Shown here: in pieces, positions 6,814 through 15,646 of the stretch | Numbering within the stretch: the first letter of the stretch is position 1 | Layout of the letters: the number at the start of each line of letters is the position of its first letter | Source of the DNA: JBCBKZ01 sp039026975 | GTDB lineage: Bacteria; Bacteroidota; Bacteroidia; J057 | DNA: 22,451 nucleotides | Assembly (NCBI GenBank): GCA_039026975.1 | Contig: JBCCLI010000066.1 | Span: 1-22,451, forward strand | Direction: 5' to 3' | Position numbers and translations under genes: made by a program | The notes under the pieces: model-generated | Told to the model about the DNA's origin: nothing | Seen by the model: only the letters and a program-made list of their open reading frames with translations | Databases searched by the model: none

Positions 6814-8736
6814 GTGAGTGATTTAATCAAGCATGAATGTGGTATAGGGGTAATCAGATTATTAAAACCTCTTGAATACTATCAGGAAGTGTATGGTTCT
6901 GCCCTTTGGGGATTAAACAGGCTATACCTTCTCATGGAGAAACAGCGTAACAGAGGCCAAGATGGAGCAGGGATAGGATGTGTGAAACTGGATATGAAGC
7001 CAGGCAAGCCTTACCACGCCAGGATGCGGACCACCGTATCTAACCCATGGACCCATCTCTTTGGGAAGCTTCGGGAAAGAATGGATGAGTTCAAGGAAAA
7101 TTTTCCTGAAGATTACCAGGACCCCAGGATACTTAAGCAAAACTTTGACTATGCAGGGGAGGTGCTCATAGGCCACCTTAGGTATGGAACGCATGGGAGT
7201 TATGGGGTAAACTACTGCCATCCCGTCATCAGGACTAGTAATTATGCTAACAGATGCCTGATGTTGGCAGGAAACTTTAACCTGACTAATGTAGATCACC
7301 TTTTTAAAAAGCTAGTAGAACTGGGGCAGCATCCCCGGCATCTGACAGACACAGAAACCATGCTGGAAAGAATAGCCCACTTTCTGGATACGGAAAATGA
7401 CCAGCTGGTCAGAAAGTATAAAAAGGAGGGGTTTACCCATAATGAGATTTCTCAGCTGGTATCTGACGACCTAAGTATTTCTCGCGTCATTAAGCAGGCT
7501 GCCAAGTCTTGGGATGGAGGGTATGTCATAGGTGGATCCTTGGGAAATGGAGATATGTTTGTATTGAGAGATCCTAATGGCATACGACCCTGCTATTACT
7601 ACGCTAATGAAGAGGTAGCCATAGCAGCTTCAGAACGGGCGGCCATCTGTACAGTATTTAACCTAAAGCCGGAGGAAGTAGAAGAGCTCCCACCGGGCCA
7701 TATATTCTCCGTGAAGGGAGGGAGTAAAAAGATTACCTGCAAGCCTTTCTATAAAGAAGAACTAGAAAAAAAGAGCTGTTCTTTTGAAAGAATTTACTTC
7801 TCTAGAGGAAGTGATGTAGATATATATCAAGAAAGAAAAGATCTGGGAAAAGAATTAGTTCCCAGATTGTTGGAGAAACTGGACTATGATCTAGATAATA
7901 GTGTCTTCAGCTTCATTCCTAATACAGCTGAAAGTGCCTTTTTGGGATTAGTGAAGGGGTTAGAGACGTGGCTAAATGATTACAAGCTGAAAGAAATTCA
8001 GCGAATGGGAGGGAAGATAGATCCTAAGAAACTGAAGGCCTTACTGGACAAAAGAGCTCGGGTAGATAAGGTCATCAATAAGGACGTAAAGATGCGAACC
8101 TTCATTTCTGATGATTCTTCTAGGAATGACCTGGTAGCTCATGTCTATGATGTGACCCGTGGCATCATCAAGACAGGAAAAGATACCCTTATCTGTATAG
8201 ATGATTCTATCGTAAGAGGGACTACGCTGAAGAAAAGTATTCTCCAGATCCTGGCACGCCTAAAGCCCAAAAAGGTGATCATCGTTTCTTCTGCTCCACA
8301 AATTAGGTATCCAGACTGTTATGGGATAGACATGTCTCAGATAGAGAGGTTAGTGGCTTTTCAGGCTGCGGTAGAGTTATTGGAAGAGAGAGGCCTTAGT
8401 CATGTGAAGGATGAGGTGTACCAGCGCATAAAAGGGATGAAGGAGGATAGACGTATGCAGGAAGAGAATGTAGTGAAGACCATCTATGCCCCATTTACGC
8501 AGGAAGAAGTCTCTGCTAAAATAGCTGATATAGTCAGGCCTGTAGATTTTCCTTATGAGCTAGAGGTTCTTTACCAAACGATAGAAGGGCTTCACAATGC
8601 CATCCCCAAACATGGGGGGGACTGGTATTTCTCTGGAGACTATCCTACCAGGGGAGGAAATCGCGTGGTGAATCAGTCTTATCTGAACTTTTATGAAGGC
8701 AAGAATGAGCGCGCCTACCAGCTTTCCTTACTTTAA
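6814..8736 (+). CDS. Amidophosphoribosyltransferase-like protein (long PurF paralogue), GTG start
   Basis: 640 residues, against about 470-510 for ordinary PurF. The N-terminal class-II glutamine amidotransferase domain has CGIGV with the catalytic Cys at residue 9, RNRGQDGAG (45-53), LIGHLRYGTHG (118-128), LAGNFN (151-156) and DPNGIRP (253-259). The C-terminal phosphoribosyltransferase domain has the PRPP loop ICIDDSIVRGTTL (460-472). An insert around 385-440 and a C-terminal tail (~550-640) account for the extra length. PurF makes 5-phosphoribosylamine from glutamine and PRPP, the first step of purine synthesis. Because Cys9 is not at the mature N terminus, removal of eight residues would be needed for activity, as in Bacillus PurF (inference). 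The GTG at 6814 is the only usual start giving the conserved SDxIKHECGI beginning. Long paralogues like this occur beside a normal purF in Bacteroidota, so it may not be the housekeeping enzyme. Confidence 0.85.
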   Translation: MSDLIKHECGIGVIRLLKPLEYYQEVYGSALWGLNRLYLLMEKQRNRGQDGAGIGCVKLDMKPGKPYHARMRTTVSNPWTHLFGKLRERMDEFKENFPEDYQDPRILKQNFDYAGEVLIGHLRYGTHGSYGVNYCHPVIRTSNYANRCLMLAGNFNLTNVDHLFKKLVELGQHPRHLTDTETMLERIAHFLDTENDQLVRKYKKEGFTHNEISQLVSDDLSISRVIKQAAKSWDGGYVIGGSLGNGDMFVLRDPNGIRPCYYYANEEVAIAASERAAICTVFNLKPEEVEELPPGHIFSVKGGSKKITCKPFYKEELEKKSCSFERIYFSRGSDVDIYQERKDLGKELVPRLLEKLDYDLDNSVFSFIPNTAESAFLGLVKGLETWLNDYKLKEIQRMGGKIDPKKLKALLDKRARVDKVINKDVKMRTFISDDSSRNDLVAHVYDVTRGIIKTGKDTLICIDDSIVRGTTLKKSILQILARLKPKKVIIVSSAPQIRYPDCYGIDMSQIERLVAFQAAVELLEERGLSHVKDEVYQRIKGMKEDRRMQEENVVKTIYAPFTQEEVSAKIADIVRPVDFPYELEVLYQTIEGLHNAIPKHGGDWYFSGDYPTRGGNRVVNQSYLNFYEGKNERAYQLSLL

Positions 8737-9887
8737 CTGAATACCTCTATGAGCTGGCGCGCCCGTCTGTCCCATGTTAAAGAGTCTGCCCGTTCAGCTG
8801 CATTCTGAGAGTAGGTACTCCATGCCTGTTCATCTGTCAGTACCTGATCTAGTACCTCCGCCAACTTTATGGCATTTCCTGCAGGGTAGAATACTCCATC
8901 CTTACCATTTCGGAGAAATTCTCTGGCAGAAGGTAAATCTGCTGCTACTACCGGAATACCTCTTGATAAATAGTCAAATATCTTCATAGGAGCTGTTAGT
9001 GCACGATTATATAAGCTGTCCTTCATGGGAACCACTCCTAAACTGACTGTATTTAAGAGAGATTCTAGCTTAGTGTAACTGACCCATCCGGTAATTTCTG
9101 TTTTATCCCTTATGCCTGCCTCATCTATGAGAGCATTTACATAGTCCATTTCATTAGGACGTCCACCTATGATCATAAACTTGGCGGGAGTGTGTTTCAT
9201 CAGGCTAATGGCTTTAAATAGGGTTTGGAAATCCCGCTGTTCTTGAAGGCTACCTATGTAGGCTATGCGCTGATGGCTAAAAAGGTGCTGGTCAGGCTTC
9301 TTATAGGAAGGAACGCCAGGATGGGCTACATGTATACGCGTAGTAGGAATGTGCTGGGCATAGAGTTCTGCTTGTGGACTGAGTAAACAAAACAGCCCAT
9401 CTAGTTGGGGGACATATGTTTTCTCAAGTTTATGGTACTTTGTCTTAGCTGTTAGGTCTCCTTTCTGAGTGGCTTCCCGGTTAATTTCCATGAAATAGTT
9501 GTGGGTTTCATAGTAGGCCTTGGTTCCTGTCTTTTTTCTCACTTTTAGTAGATAAGGAAGAAAACCAGGATCACGTGTACTAATGGCATCTGTGTGGCCT
9601 CCTTTTATCAGCTGTACAGCCTTTCTGTACGCTTGCCAGTAAAAAGGCTTACTACTAGAGAGGGGGCCTACAGCAAATTTAGGGATTCTATGTAAATGCA
9701 GATTAGGATGAGCAACCAAGCCATAGTATTCTTTGATGACCTTTTCCACTGGCTCAGTAGACCCTTCTCCCACCAGCAAATGGGTCTCTACGCCATTTCT
9801 GGCTAATGCATGGGCATTAAAGGTGCTGAAGGAAGAGGAAGGGCCTTTGTAGGGCCAGTTTTTCCGGTGAACCAGTACTACTTTCAT
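8733..9887 (-). CDS. Glycosyltransferase, GT4-like (GT-B fold)
   Basis: 384 residues with the two Rossmann-like halves of a GT-B glycosyltransferase. The N-terminal half begins MKVVLVHRKNWPYKGPSSS. The hinge HPGVP (189-193) leads to YIGSL (210-214), which opens the nucleotide-sugar-binding half. The donor-site segment PMKIFDYLSRGIPVVAAD (300-317) and the following AREFLRNGKDG are the usual GT4 C-terminal pattern. It probably transfers a sugar from a nucleotide-activated donor to a polysaccharide or lipid acceptor in the cytoplasm; donor and acceptor cannot be read from the sequence. Its start overlaps the stop of the upstream glycosyltransferase by an ATGA, implying translational coupling. 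Its stop shares TTAA (8733-8736) with the stop of the convergent PurF-like gene. Confidence 0.85.
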   Translation of the reverse strand: MKVVLVHRKNWPYKGPSSSFSTFNAHALARNGVETHLLVGEGSTEPVEKVIKEYYGLVAHPNLHLHRIPKFAVGPLSSSKPFYWQAYRKAVQLIKGGHTDAISTRDPGFLPYLLKVRKKTGTKAYYETHNYFMEINREATQKGDLTAKTKYHKLEKTYVPQLDGLFCLLSPQAELYAQHIPTTRIHVAHPGVPSYKKPDQHLFSHQRIAYIGSLQEQRDFQTLFKAISLMKHTPAKFMIIGGRPNEMDYVNALIDEAGIRDKTEITGWVSYTKLESLLNTVSLGVVPMKDSLYNRALTAPMKIFDYLSRGIPVVAADLPSAREFLRNGKDGVFYPAGNAIKLAEVLDQVLTDEQAWSTYSQNAAERADSLTWDRRARQLIEVFS

Positions 9888-10987
9888 GTGGATATACCGC
9901 TTAAGGATTGATATAGGGAAAAGGTCTGGTCTATGCTTGTTTGAATGTGGAAGTTTTTGCGGATGTGTTGTTGGGCTTGGCTACCCAGCTGAGTTCGGAG
10001 CGAGGGCTGTTTATACCATGACTGTAATACCTCTGCTATGGCTGCTGGAGATCTACTGGGAACCATAGCACCTGACTCTCCATCAATCACCAAGCCTTGG
10101 TTACCAGCAATATTTGTGACTACAGGAGGAATTCCTACCGACATGGCTTCTACCACAGCTTTATTAATCCCTTCACCTTTGATGGAAGGTAGTACAAAGA
10201 CATCACTCCCTGCAACTATCTGTATAGCGTCTTTCCGGTAGCCTGCATAGATAACTTTATCGGGATCAGGTAGGGTCTGGGCAACTTCCTTAATATCCTC
10301 ACTATCCATATTATTACCGATTAATAGCAGATAGGTAGGGGTATTCTCCGGTAGATGCGCAAGAGATTTTACCAGATAAGGAATTCCCTTCATGGGCCTG
10401 GCATTAGCTACACAAGAGATGACGTAGGCATCTGAAGGTAACTGAAACTCTTTCCTTACATCCATGGGCTGAATATCTCCATACCACTTGGGATCATGCC
10501 CTTTAATGATGGTGATAGCTTTCTCCTTAAGGAAGAATAGCTGTTTATGGAAATAGTCTTCTACTGCCTGACTCACGCATACAATTTTGTCTACCCTCGG
10601 ATGTAGAAACTTTACATAAGCAGTGGGATCATACCAGTGTACATTTCCTGCATAGCCTCTGTATAGGACTACTTTTACGGGCAGGCCTTTGGCAGCCCTA
10701 ATTCCATTAATAATGGCTTTACTATTAAATAAGTGGAGAATATGGTATTCTCCCTTTACGAGCTCTTCTCTTATAAAGTCTATTTCAGCCTGATCAAATT
10801 TCTTTACTGGATGAAAAGGGATGGTTCTAATATCTGCTGCTTGAAATTTTTCATTATAGGTGGCTTCCTTAAAGGTCATCACACTCACTTCTACTCCTTT
10901 TTTCTTCAGGCCAATAAACATCTCTGCTTCCGGCCTGACAGAGATGGTAGGCTTATAATTACTGATGACCAATACTTTTATCGGCAT
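9884..10987 (-). CDS. Glycosyltransferase family 4 protein
   Basis: 367 residues, GT-B fold, clearly group 1/GT4. Landmarks are the acceptor-side strand MPIKVLVISNYKPTIS, a CVSQAVEDYF segment (137-146), the KGHDP hinge (162-166, usually NG-V-D), ANARPMKG (194-201) at the start of the donor domain, and the E-x7-E motif EGINKAVVE (272-280) followed by AMSVGIPPVVT. No signal peptide or membrane segment is visible, so it should work at the cytoplasmic face. It is first of a two-gene unit with the next glycosyltransferase and joined to it by a 4-bp ATGA overlap. The pair sits alone here, without wzx/wzy or sugar-nucleotide genes, so the product polysaccharide is unknown. A terminator upstream (11052-11080) separates it from the TPR gene. 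Confidence 0.88.
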   Translation of the reverse strand: MPIKVLVISNYKPTISVRPEAEMFIGLKKKGVEVSVMTFKEATYNEKFQAADIRTIPFHPVKKFDQAEIDFIREELVKGEYHILHLFNSKAIINGIRAAKGLPVKVVLYRGYAGNVHWYDPTAYVKFLHPRVDKIVCVSQAVEDYFHKQLFFLKEKAITIIKGHDPKWYGDIQPMDVRKEFQLPSDAYVISCVANARPMKGIPYLVKSLAHLPENTPTYLLLIGNNMDSEDIKEVAQTLPDPDKVIYAGYRKDAIQIVAGSDVFVLPSIKGEGINKAVVEAMSVGIPPVVTNIAGNQGLVIDGESGAMVPSRSPAAIAEVLQSWYKQPSLRTQLGSQAQQHIRKNFHIQTSIDQTFSLYQSLSGIST

Positions 10988-11051
10988 AGGGGACGTCTTT
11001 CAGCCGCAAGTTACAACAGCTAGGTAGAGGTACAAACGGTAAAGGAATTAG

Positions 11052-11080
11052 AAAAGCCCTTTCTGGTTACAGAAAGGGCT
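11052..11080 (-). terminator. Intrinsic terminator after the TPR gene
   Basis: A perfect 11-bp stem, AGCCCTTTCTG (11055-11065) with CAGAAAGGGCT (11070-11080), closes a 4-base loop. On the minus strand it is followed by TTTTC. It lies 44 bases past the TPR stop at 11124, and separates that unit from the glycosyltransferase pair. Confidence 0.88.
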
Positions 11081-11123
11081 CAATGCTTAACGCATGTATA
11101 TTGTAGGGTATCTCGTTTATACC

Positions 11124-12794
11124 TTAAAACTGATCACAGTAGTCAGTCAATGGCTTAATACGAGCATATTCTGGATCGATTACTAGAATCTTATCAATAA
11201 ATGGCCTGGCAGCAGAGCAGTTATAATTTCCATCTCCGTTAGGATCGAAGTTGTAGTTAGCTAAAATCTCATAGGAAGTTAGGAGAAGGTTTTTCTCTGA
11301 CTTCTTTAGCTGATCCGCAGGCTTCTCACCAAATACAGCTACTACCCTTTCAGCAGGTCCTTTAACTTCCCAGGATACAGCGGTGGTATCCGCTGCTTTG
11401 GTAGCTTGGTCTTTTTTGTAGGCTATCTGCATCATGTACTGGTAAGGAGGGGCATAGTCATTCTTCAGGTTTAGCACCTCATCAAAGTATTGGTTAGCCT
11501 TGTCAAAATCCTCAGCATAGAAGTTAGCCTTAGCTGTAGTATAGTATAGTTTTAGGCTTTTGGCTACAGAGTTATCCAGGTATAATTCTCTGTAGTGCGC
11601 TTCTTTGCCGTAGTTAGATAAGATGCCTTCCTTATCTTTAGCCTTTCTAGCAGCTTTTCCCTTGGACTCATACTCACTGGCAAGCTTTTCATATACGCTT
11701 ACCTGCTCAGGGTCCATCTCTACTACTTTTTCAAAATTCTTATCAGCCTCTTCCATATTTCCCATGGCTAGCAGGATACGGCCATATGCCTCATAGTCAT
11801 CCTTAATGGTGTACTCAGGCTTAATATTAGAAAAGTAGTCATCCATATTGGCCTTGGCTTTTTCCTGATCTCCCATCTGATGATAAGCCATACCCGTCAA
11901 ACGTCTCATGACATTAGTGATGGTATCTTGTTTAAGGGTCTCTAGCTCCGTAATGGCTTCATCATAGTTTTCACTTAAAAACAAGAAGCTGGCATAACGG
12001 ATACGAGCCGCAAGGTCATTACCGGCTAGCTCTACATATTTTTTATAATCATCTCTCGCTTGCTCAAAGCGCTTAGCTTTTAGCCAAAGCTCCCCTCTAT
12101 ACTTATAAGAAGGAGCAAACTCAGGGTCTAACTCTATGGCTTTGTTCAGGTAGGTAGCTCCTTCATCATATTCCTGAGATTCTATCTTCATCTGACCTAC
12201 TCTTGTATATCCAGGGACAAACTCTGGTGCCAAATCAATGGCTTTCATATACTGGTCAAGGGCAAGTTCTGCTACTCCTTTTTGGTAGTAATAGTCCCCA
12301 AGTGCGATATAAGAAGCTGGATTATCTGGCGCTTCAGACTGTCCTTGCAGGAGGAAAACCTCAGCCTTCTTGAACTCCTTATCTTCCAGATAGGCGGCGG
12401 CAACAGCAAACTTTACGTTTACGTCTCTACCTTTATCATAATAAAGGGCTTTCTTGGTCAGAATCTCGTCAGCCTCAAATGACTTTCCCTCCTTGATAAG
12501 AAGCCTGGCCATTCCTACATGATTATAGGGATAGCGGTTCTTAGCCTTGATACCTGACTTGAAAGCATTATCTGCTCCACTAAAGTCCCCAGCATCAAAC
12601 AGGGCTGTACCTTTCCAGTAATAGAATTCTGGATTATCATCCTCCTGACTTATCAGGGTATTCAGAACTTGTACAGCCTCCGAATAATTTTCCTCATTAA
12701 TGAGTGATTTAGCCTCGTCCAGGGACTGGGCACTCAGTTGGAAGCTGCCCACAAAAAGCCCACACACTACGAGAACAAACAAGCGTTTAAGCAT
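11124..12794 (-). CDS. Exported tetratricopeptide-repeat protein
   Basis: 556 residues. A signal peptide (MLKRLFVLVVCGLFVG, cleavage probably after SAQ at ~23) sends it to the periplasm. Most of the rest is TPR repeats, about ten 34-residue helical pairs recognisable by the W/Y...G...A...A pattern, for example YYWKGTALFDAGDFSGAD and YKYRGELWLKAKRFEQARD. The C terminus is a distinct stretch with two Cys (NCSAARPFIDKILVIDPEY...DYCDQF) that could form a disulfide. TPR proteins are scaffolds for protein contacts and no catalytic site is seen. It lies 66 bp downstream of the PstS-like lipoprotein on the same strand and ends at a strong terminator, so the two probably form one unit. PstS-like plus TPR pairs often follow ExbB/ExbD/TonB genes in Bacteroidota; those are not present here. 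Confidence 0.88.
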   Translation of the reverse strand: MLKRLFVLVVCGLFVGSFQLSAQSLDEAKSLINEENYSEAVQVLNTLISQEDDNPEFYYWKGTALFDAGDFSGADNAFKSGIKAKNRYPYNHVGMARLLIKEGKSFEADEILTKKALYYDKGRDVNVKFAVAAAYLEDKEFKKAEVFLLQGQSEAPDNPASYIALGDYYYQKGVAELALDQYMKAIDLAPEFVPGYTRVGQMKIESQEYDEGATYLNKAIELDPEFAPSYKYRGELWLKAKRFEQARDDYKKYVELAGNDLAARIRYASFLFLSENYDEAITELETLKQDTITNVMRRLTGMAYHQMGDQEKAKANMDDYFSNIKPEYTIKDDYEAYGRILLAMGNMEEADKNFEKVVEMDPEQVSVYEKLASEYESKGKAARKAKDKEGILSNYGKEAHYRELYLDNSVAKSLKLYYTTAKANFYAEDFDKANQYFDEVLNLKNDYAPPYQYMMQIAYKKDQATKAADTTAVSWEVKGPAERVVAVFGEKPADQLKKSEKNLLLTSYEILANYNFDPNGDGNYNCSAARPFIDKILVIDPEYARIKPLTDYCDQF

Positions 12795-12860
12795 AATCTT
12801 AGAATTTAATAGTTGAGTTTCAATGAATTAAGTTAGGTAATAACAGTAAAATTTTTTGGG

Positions 12861-13880
12861 TTATTGTTGTGCCTCCGACTGTTCTTGTTTAGATGGGAAT
12901 TTTACGATTCTGGTCATCCCCTGGTCTGGGACTAGCCCAGCCTTATGGAAGATTCGTTGGCCCTGATCATGTGCTAAGTATGCCACGAATCCCGAGCCTA
13001 GACCAAAATGAGACTCCCGCAATATGGTATATATTCCTCTGGAATAGGGATAACAATTTTGCTTGATAAATGCCTGATACGGTTGGAAAGCAGCATATTC
13101 ACTGCTGAATGAGCACTCGTACTCAGGAACAATTGCTAACACGTTTACTTTTTCTAAAAATCCTACTACTTTTTCATCATCCTGATCACTAATCCATGGA
13201 ACCCCTATGATCCCCAGTGCATTAGGAGATTTAGCTACATAGGCTATAACCTCAGGATTAGAATTAGAAGCAAAAATATTTTCTGTTGTTAATTCTCTTT
13301 CTGTGAGTACACTATCACGTAAGAATTTTAGGGTACTAGAAAGAGCGTTATCAAAGGTGATGGTTATGTCTTCTTTTTTTCCCCGCTTACTCGCCTCATC
13401 CCAGCGTTGAATCTTCCCTGTTAATACATCCTCTAACTCAAAGGAAGCCATCCTGTTAACCGGATTATCAGGATGAGTGATAAATGCAATGGCATCTGTA
13501 GCTATTCTACTCGTTTTAGCACTGGTACTCTGATTAACCAGATAATTTTTTTCTGTCTGGGAAAGCTCTCTACTGGTAATAACCAATCTGATGGTATCAC
13601 TGTTTAACATGCTTTCTACAGCTTTTTCTCCGGGTTGGTATATCGCATTGATATGTGCATCAGGATAGGTTCCTTGGAAAGTCTCTATGGCAGACTCAAT
13701 GATAGGCTGGTAGGTCTCATCTACCGCTATGGTGATGTTACCTGATGTGCTACTTTCCTTAACACTTATGGGTTTATAGGTTCGCTCAGGCGCATGAGAA
13801 CGCTCGGAGCTTCCGCCCGGTGTGCAACTCAAAAATAAAACCAAACATGTAGCTACCCCAGTAATGTAGGTTTTAGTCAT
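12861..13880 (-). CDS. PstS-like phosphate-type substrate-binding lipoprotein
   Basis: 339 residues from the ATG at 13880. An in-frame ATG at 13970 would add 30 residues, but these are charged and would bury the signal peptide, so I chose the inner start, which gives MTKTYITGVATCLVLFLSC with lipobox LFLSC and lipidated Cys19. The rest is a type II periplasmic binding fold of the PstS kind: GNITIAVDETYQPI near the start, RIATDAIAFITHPDNP (125-140), and LTGKIQRW (153-160), the family's D-(G/A)-IAF..NP and TGKI..W motifs. The usual partners pstC, pstA and pstB are absent, so it may sense or bind an anion without serving an ABC transporter. It is probably co-transcribed with the downstream TPR gene. 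A palindrome lies upstream, next to a possible promoter. Confidence 0.82.
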   Translation of the reverse strand: MTKTYITGVATCLVLFLSCTPGGSSERSHAPERTYKPISVKESSTSGNITIAVDETYQPIIESAIETFQGTYPDAHINAIYQPGEKAVESMLNSDTIRLVITSRELSQTEKNYLVNQSTSAKTSRIATDAIAFITHPDNPVNRMASFELEDVLTGKIQRWDEASKRGKKEDITITFDNALSSTLKFLRDSVLTERELTTENIFASNSNPEVIAYVAKSPNALGIIGVPWISDQDDEKVVGFLEKVNVLAIVPEYECSFSSEYAAFQPYQAFIKQNCYPYSRGIYTILRESHFGLGSGFVAYLAHDQGQRIFHKAGLVPDQGMTRIVKFPSKQEQSEAQQ

Positions 13881-13990
13881 ATTACGATTTTGGAAAAAGA
13901 GGCCCATAAATTTAACACTTTTTCTCATTTCTTCTTTTCCTAGCTCACAGTATTTTAATTTTTCTTTCATTAGTTGTTTAAAATGGCACC

Positions 13991-14011
13991 TAAACCAGAC
14001 GGTCTGGTTTA
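13991..14011. promoter_or_regulatory. Perfect 21-bp palindrome, probable operator between PstS-like and MATE genes
   Basis: TAAACCAGAC, one G, then GTCTGGTTTA: ten base pairs of perfect dyad symmetry about a single central base. There is no T-run on either side, so it is not a terminator. Spacing and form suit a TetR/AcrR-type dimer site. On the minus strand a weak promoter (TTT, 19 bases, TATATTTA at 14017-14010) overlaps its edge, so binding would block transcription toward the PstS-like gene. It is 142 bp upstream of the MATE start. No TetR gene lies in the window. Confidence 0.6.
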
Positions 14012-14152
14012 AATATATTAGAGAGAAAAGCCACTAAAATTCCATAAATAGCTACCTCCTTGTTCCTAAACAATTTCTGTTAATATCCTTTTCAAATAGG
14101 GTTAACGTCTTTTCATTTCCCCAAGTAATGGTTATATGTATGACTACTGATC

Positions 14153-15523
14153 ATGGAGAACGAACCTACTTTGCCCCTTTCTTATACTAAGCATATAGCT
14201 GATACCATTAAGCTTTCTATTCCTGTCATGATAGGGCAGTTAGGGAATGTTTTGATGATGGTCATAGATAATATGATGGTAGGGGCTTTAGGCTATCAGG
14301 AGCTTTCAGCAGCTTCTTTAGCTAATAATATATTCTTTTTCATTGTGGTATTTGGGATGGGGTTGGGCTTTGCTATAACCCCGCTAGTAGCTGAAGCTAA
14401 GTCAGCAGGAAGAATTTTACTCTGTGGCCGGTACTTCTCCCATGGGCTTTTTCTTGGTGTAATTACAGGAATACTGCTGGGGATTCTTGTACTGGGAAGT
14501 ATTTTGCTGCTTCCCTATATGGATCAACCACCTGAGGATGTGATCCTGGCAAAAAGTTATATGGTGTACTTGGCTATATCTGCAATTCCAATGACTCTTT
14601 TTCTAGTGGGAAAACACTTTGCAGATGGGTTGTCCTACACCCGTCCAGCTATGTATATTACGCTAGTAGGCTTATTAATAAATGTAGGCGGTAATTGGCT
14701 ATTCATTTATGGAAATTGGGGCCTGCCCAGGATGGAACTTGACGGTGCAGGGTTAGCCACTGTTATGAGTAGGGGGATAATGATGGGATTAGTTTTCTGG
14801 CATGTGTTAACACATGCCACCTATCAGCCTTACTTGTCAGCTCTCCAATGGAATAAGTTCCAAGGGCCTATTCTCAAAAAAATCACTTCTCTTGCTGTGC
14901 CCTCAGGTCTTCAGTTTTTCTTTGAAGTCAGCGCCTTTGTAGGGGCCTCTTTAATGATAGGATGGATAGGAGCCGTAGAAAGAGCTGCTCATCAGATAGC
15001 TATCAGCCTAGCCTCTATTACCTATATGGTCACCACAGGTATTGCTGCAGGTACTACCATACGAGTAGGAACAGCTTTTGGGAAGAGAGACCTGGGAAGT
15101 GTGAAACGTGCAGGACTAAGTGGACTCTTACTAGCTACCATTTTTATGTTGGCAGCTGCTGCTACTTTTGTGGTAGGTAGAGACTTTTTGCCTTCCTTCT
15201 ATATTAAGGATACGGATGTACTACAAATTGCGAGTGTGCTTATGCTAATCTCAGCATTCTTTCAGTTATTTGACGGTGTACAAGCAGTAGCTATAGGAGC
15301 TCTGCGGGGGATACAAGATGTGCGTATACCTACCTGGATTACCTTTGCTGCTTATTGGGTATTTGCTCTCCCAGGTGGATATTTTATGGGCTTTATCCTT
15401 AAGTTAGGCGTAAATGGAGTCTGGTATTCTCTCACAGCGGGGTTGATGTTTTCCGCTATTTTTCTAACTTCTCGCTTTCTACTGTTGGCACGTAAAAGTC
15501 AGCCTTTTCTAGCTTATTCTTAG
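14153..15523 (+). CDS. MATE family multidrug/toxin efflux transporter (NorM-like)
   Basis: 456 residues, the standard MATE length, with about 12 hydrophobic helices in two pseudo-symmetric halves. The first half begins IPVMIGQLGNVLMMVIDN (23-40) followed by MMVGALGYQELSAASLAN, the typical MATE opening with its conserved Asp in helix 1. The second half carries LAVPSGLQFFFEVSAFVG and the matching helices. MATE proteins expel cationic drugs and metabolites across the inner membrane using a sodium or proton gradient; the substrate is unknown here. The GbsR/MarR-like regulator 123 bp downstream on the same strand could control it, and the palindrome at 13991-14011 lies upstream. The ATG at 14153 is the first in frame. 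Confidence 0.92.
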   Translation: MENEPTLPLSYTKHIADTIKLSIPVMIGQLGNVLMMVIDNMMVGALGYQELSAASLANNIFFFIVVFGMGLGFAITPLVAEAKSAGRILLCGRYFSHGLFLGVITGILLGILVLGSILLLPYMDQPPEDVILAKSYMVYLAISAIPMTLFLVGKHFADGLSYTRPAMYITLVGLLINVGGNWLFIYGNWGLPRMELDGAGLATVMSRGIMMGLVFWHVLTHATYQPYLSALQWNKFQGPILKKITSLAVPSGLQFFFEVSAFVGASLMIGWIGAVERAAHQIAISLASITYMVTTGIAAGTTIRVGTAFGKRDLGSVKRAGLSGLLLATIFMLAAAATFVVGRDFLPSFYIKDTDVLQIASVLMLISAFFQLFDGVQAVAIGALRGIQDVRIPTWITFAAYWVFALPGGYFMGFILKLGVNGVWYSLTAGLMFSAIFLTSRFLLLARKSQPFLAYS

Positions 15524-15646
15524 CCTTAGCCACTTATTCATTTTTCAAATTAACTATTTTGGGAGAGTGAAGTTGTACGTATTATATGTAAAATCAATAC
15601 TTTCAATCATTTTTGAATCTCACATTAGAAATTACGTTATTAGATA

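Noticed and set aside
10733..11023. 96-codon plus-strand open frame
   Set aside because: Antisense to the N-terminal part of the GT4 glycosyltransferase, with a low-complexity aromatic composition and no family match.
13991..14011. Palindrome as a transcription terminator
   Set aside because: No T-run follows on either strand and it lies upstream of both divergent genes, where a terminator would make no sense.
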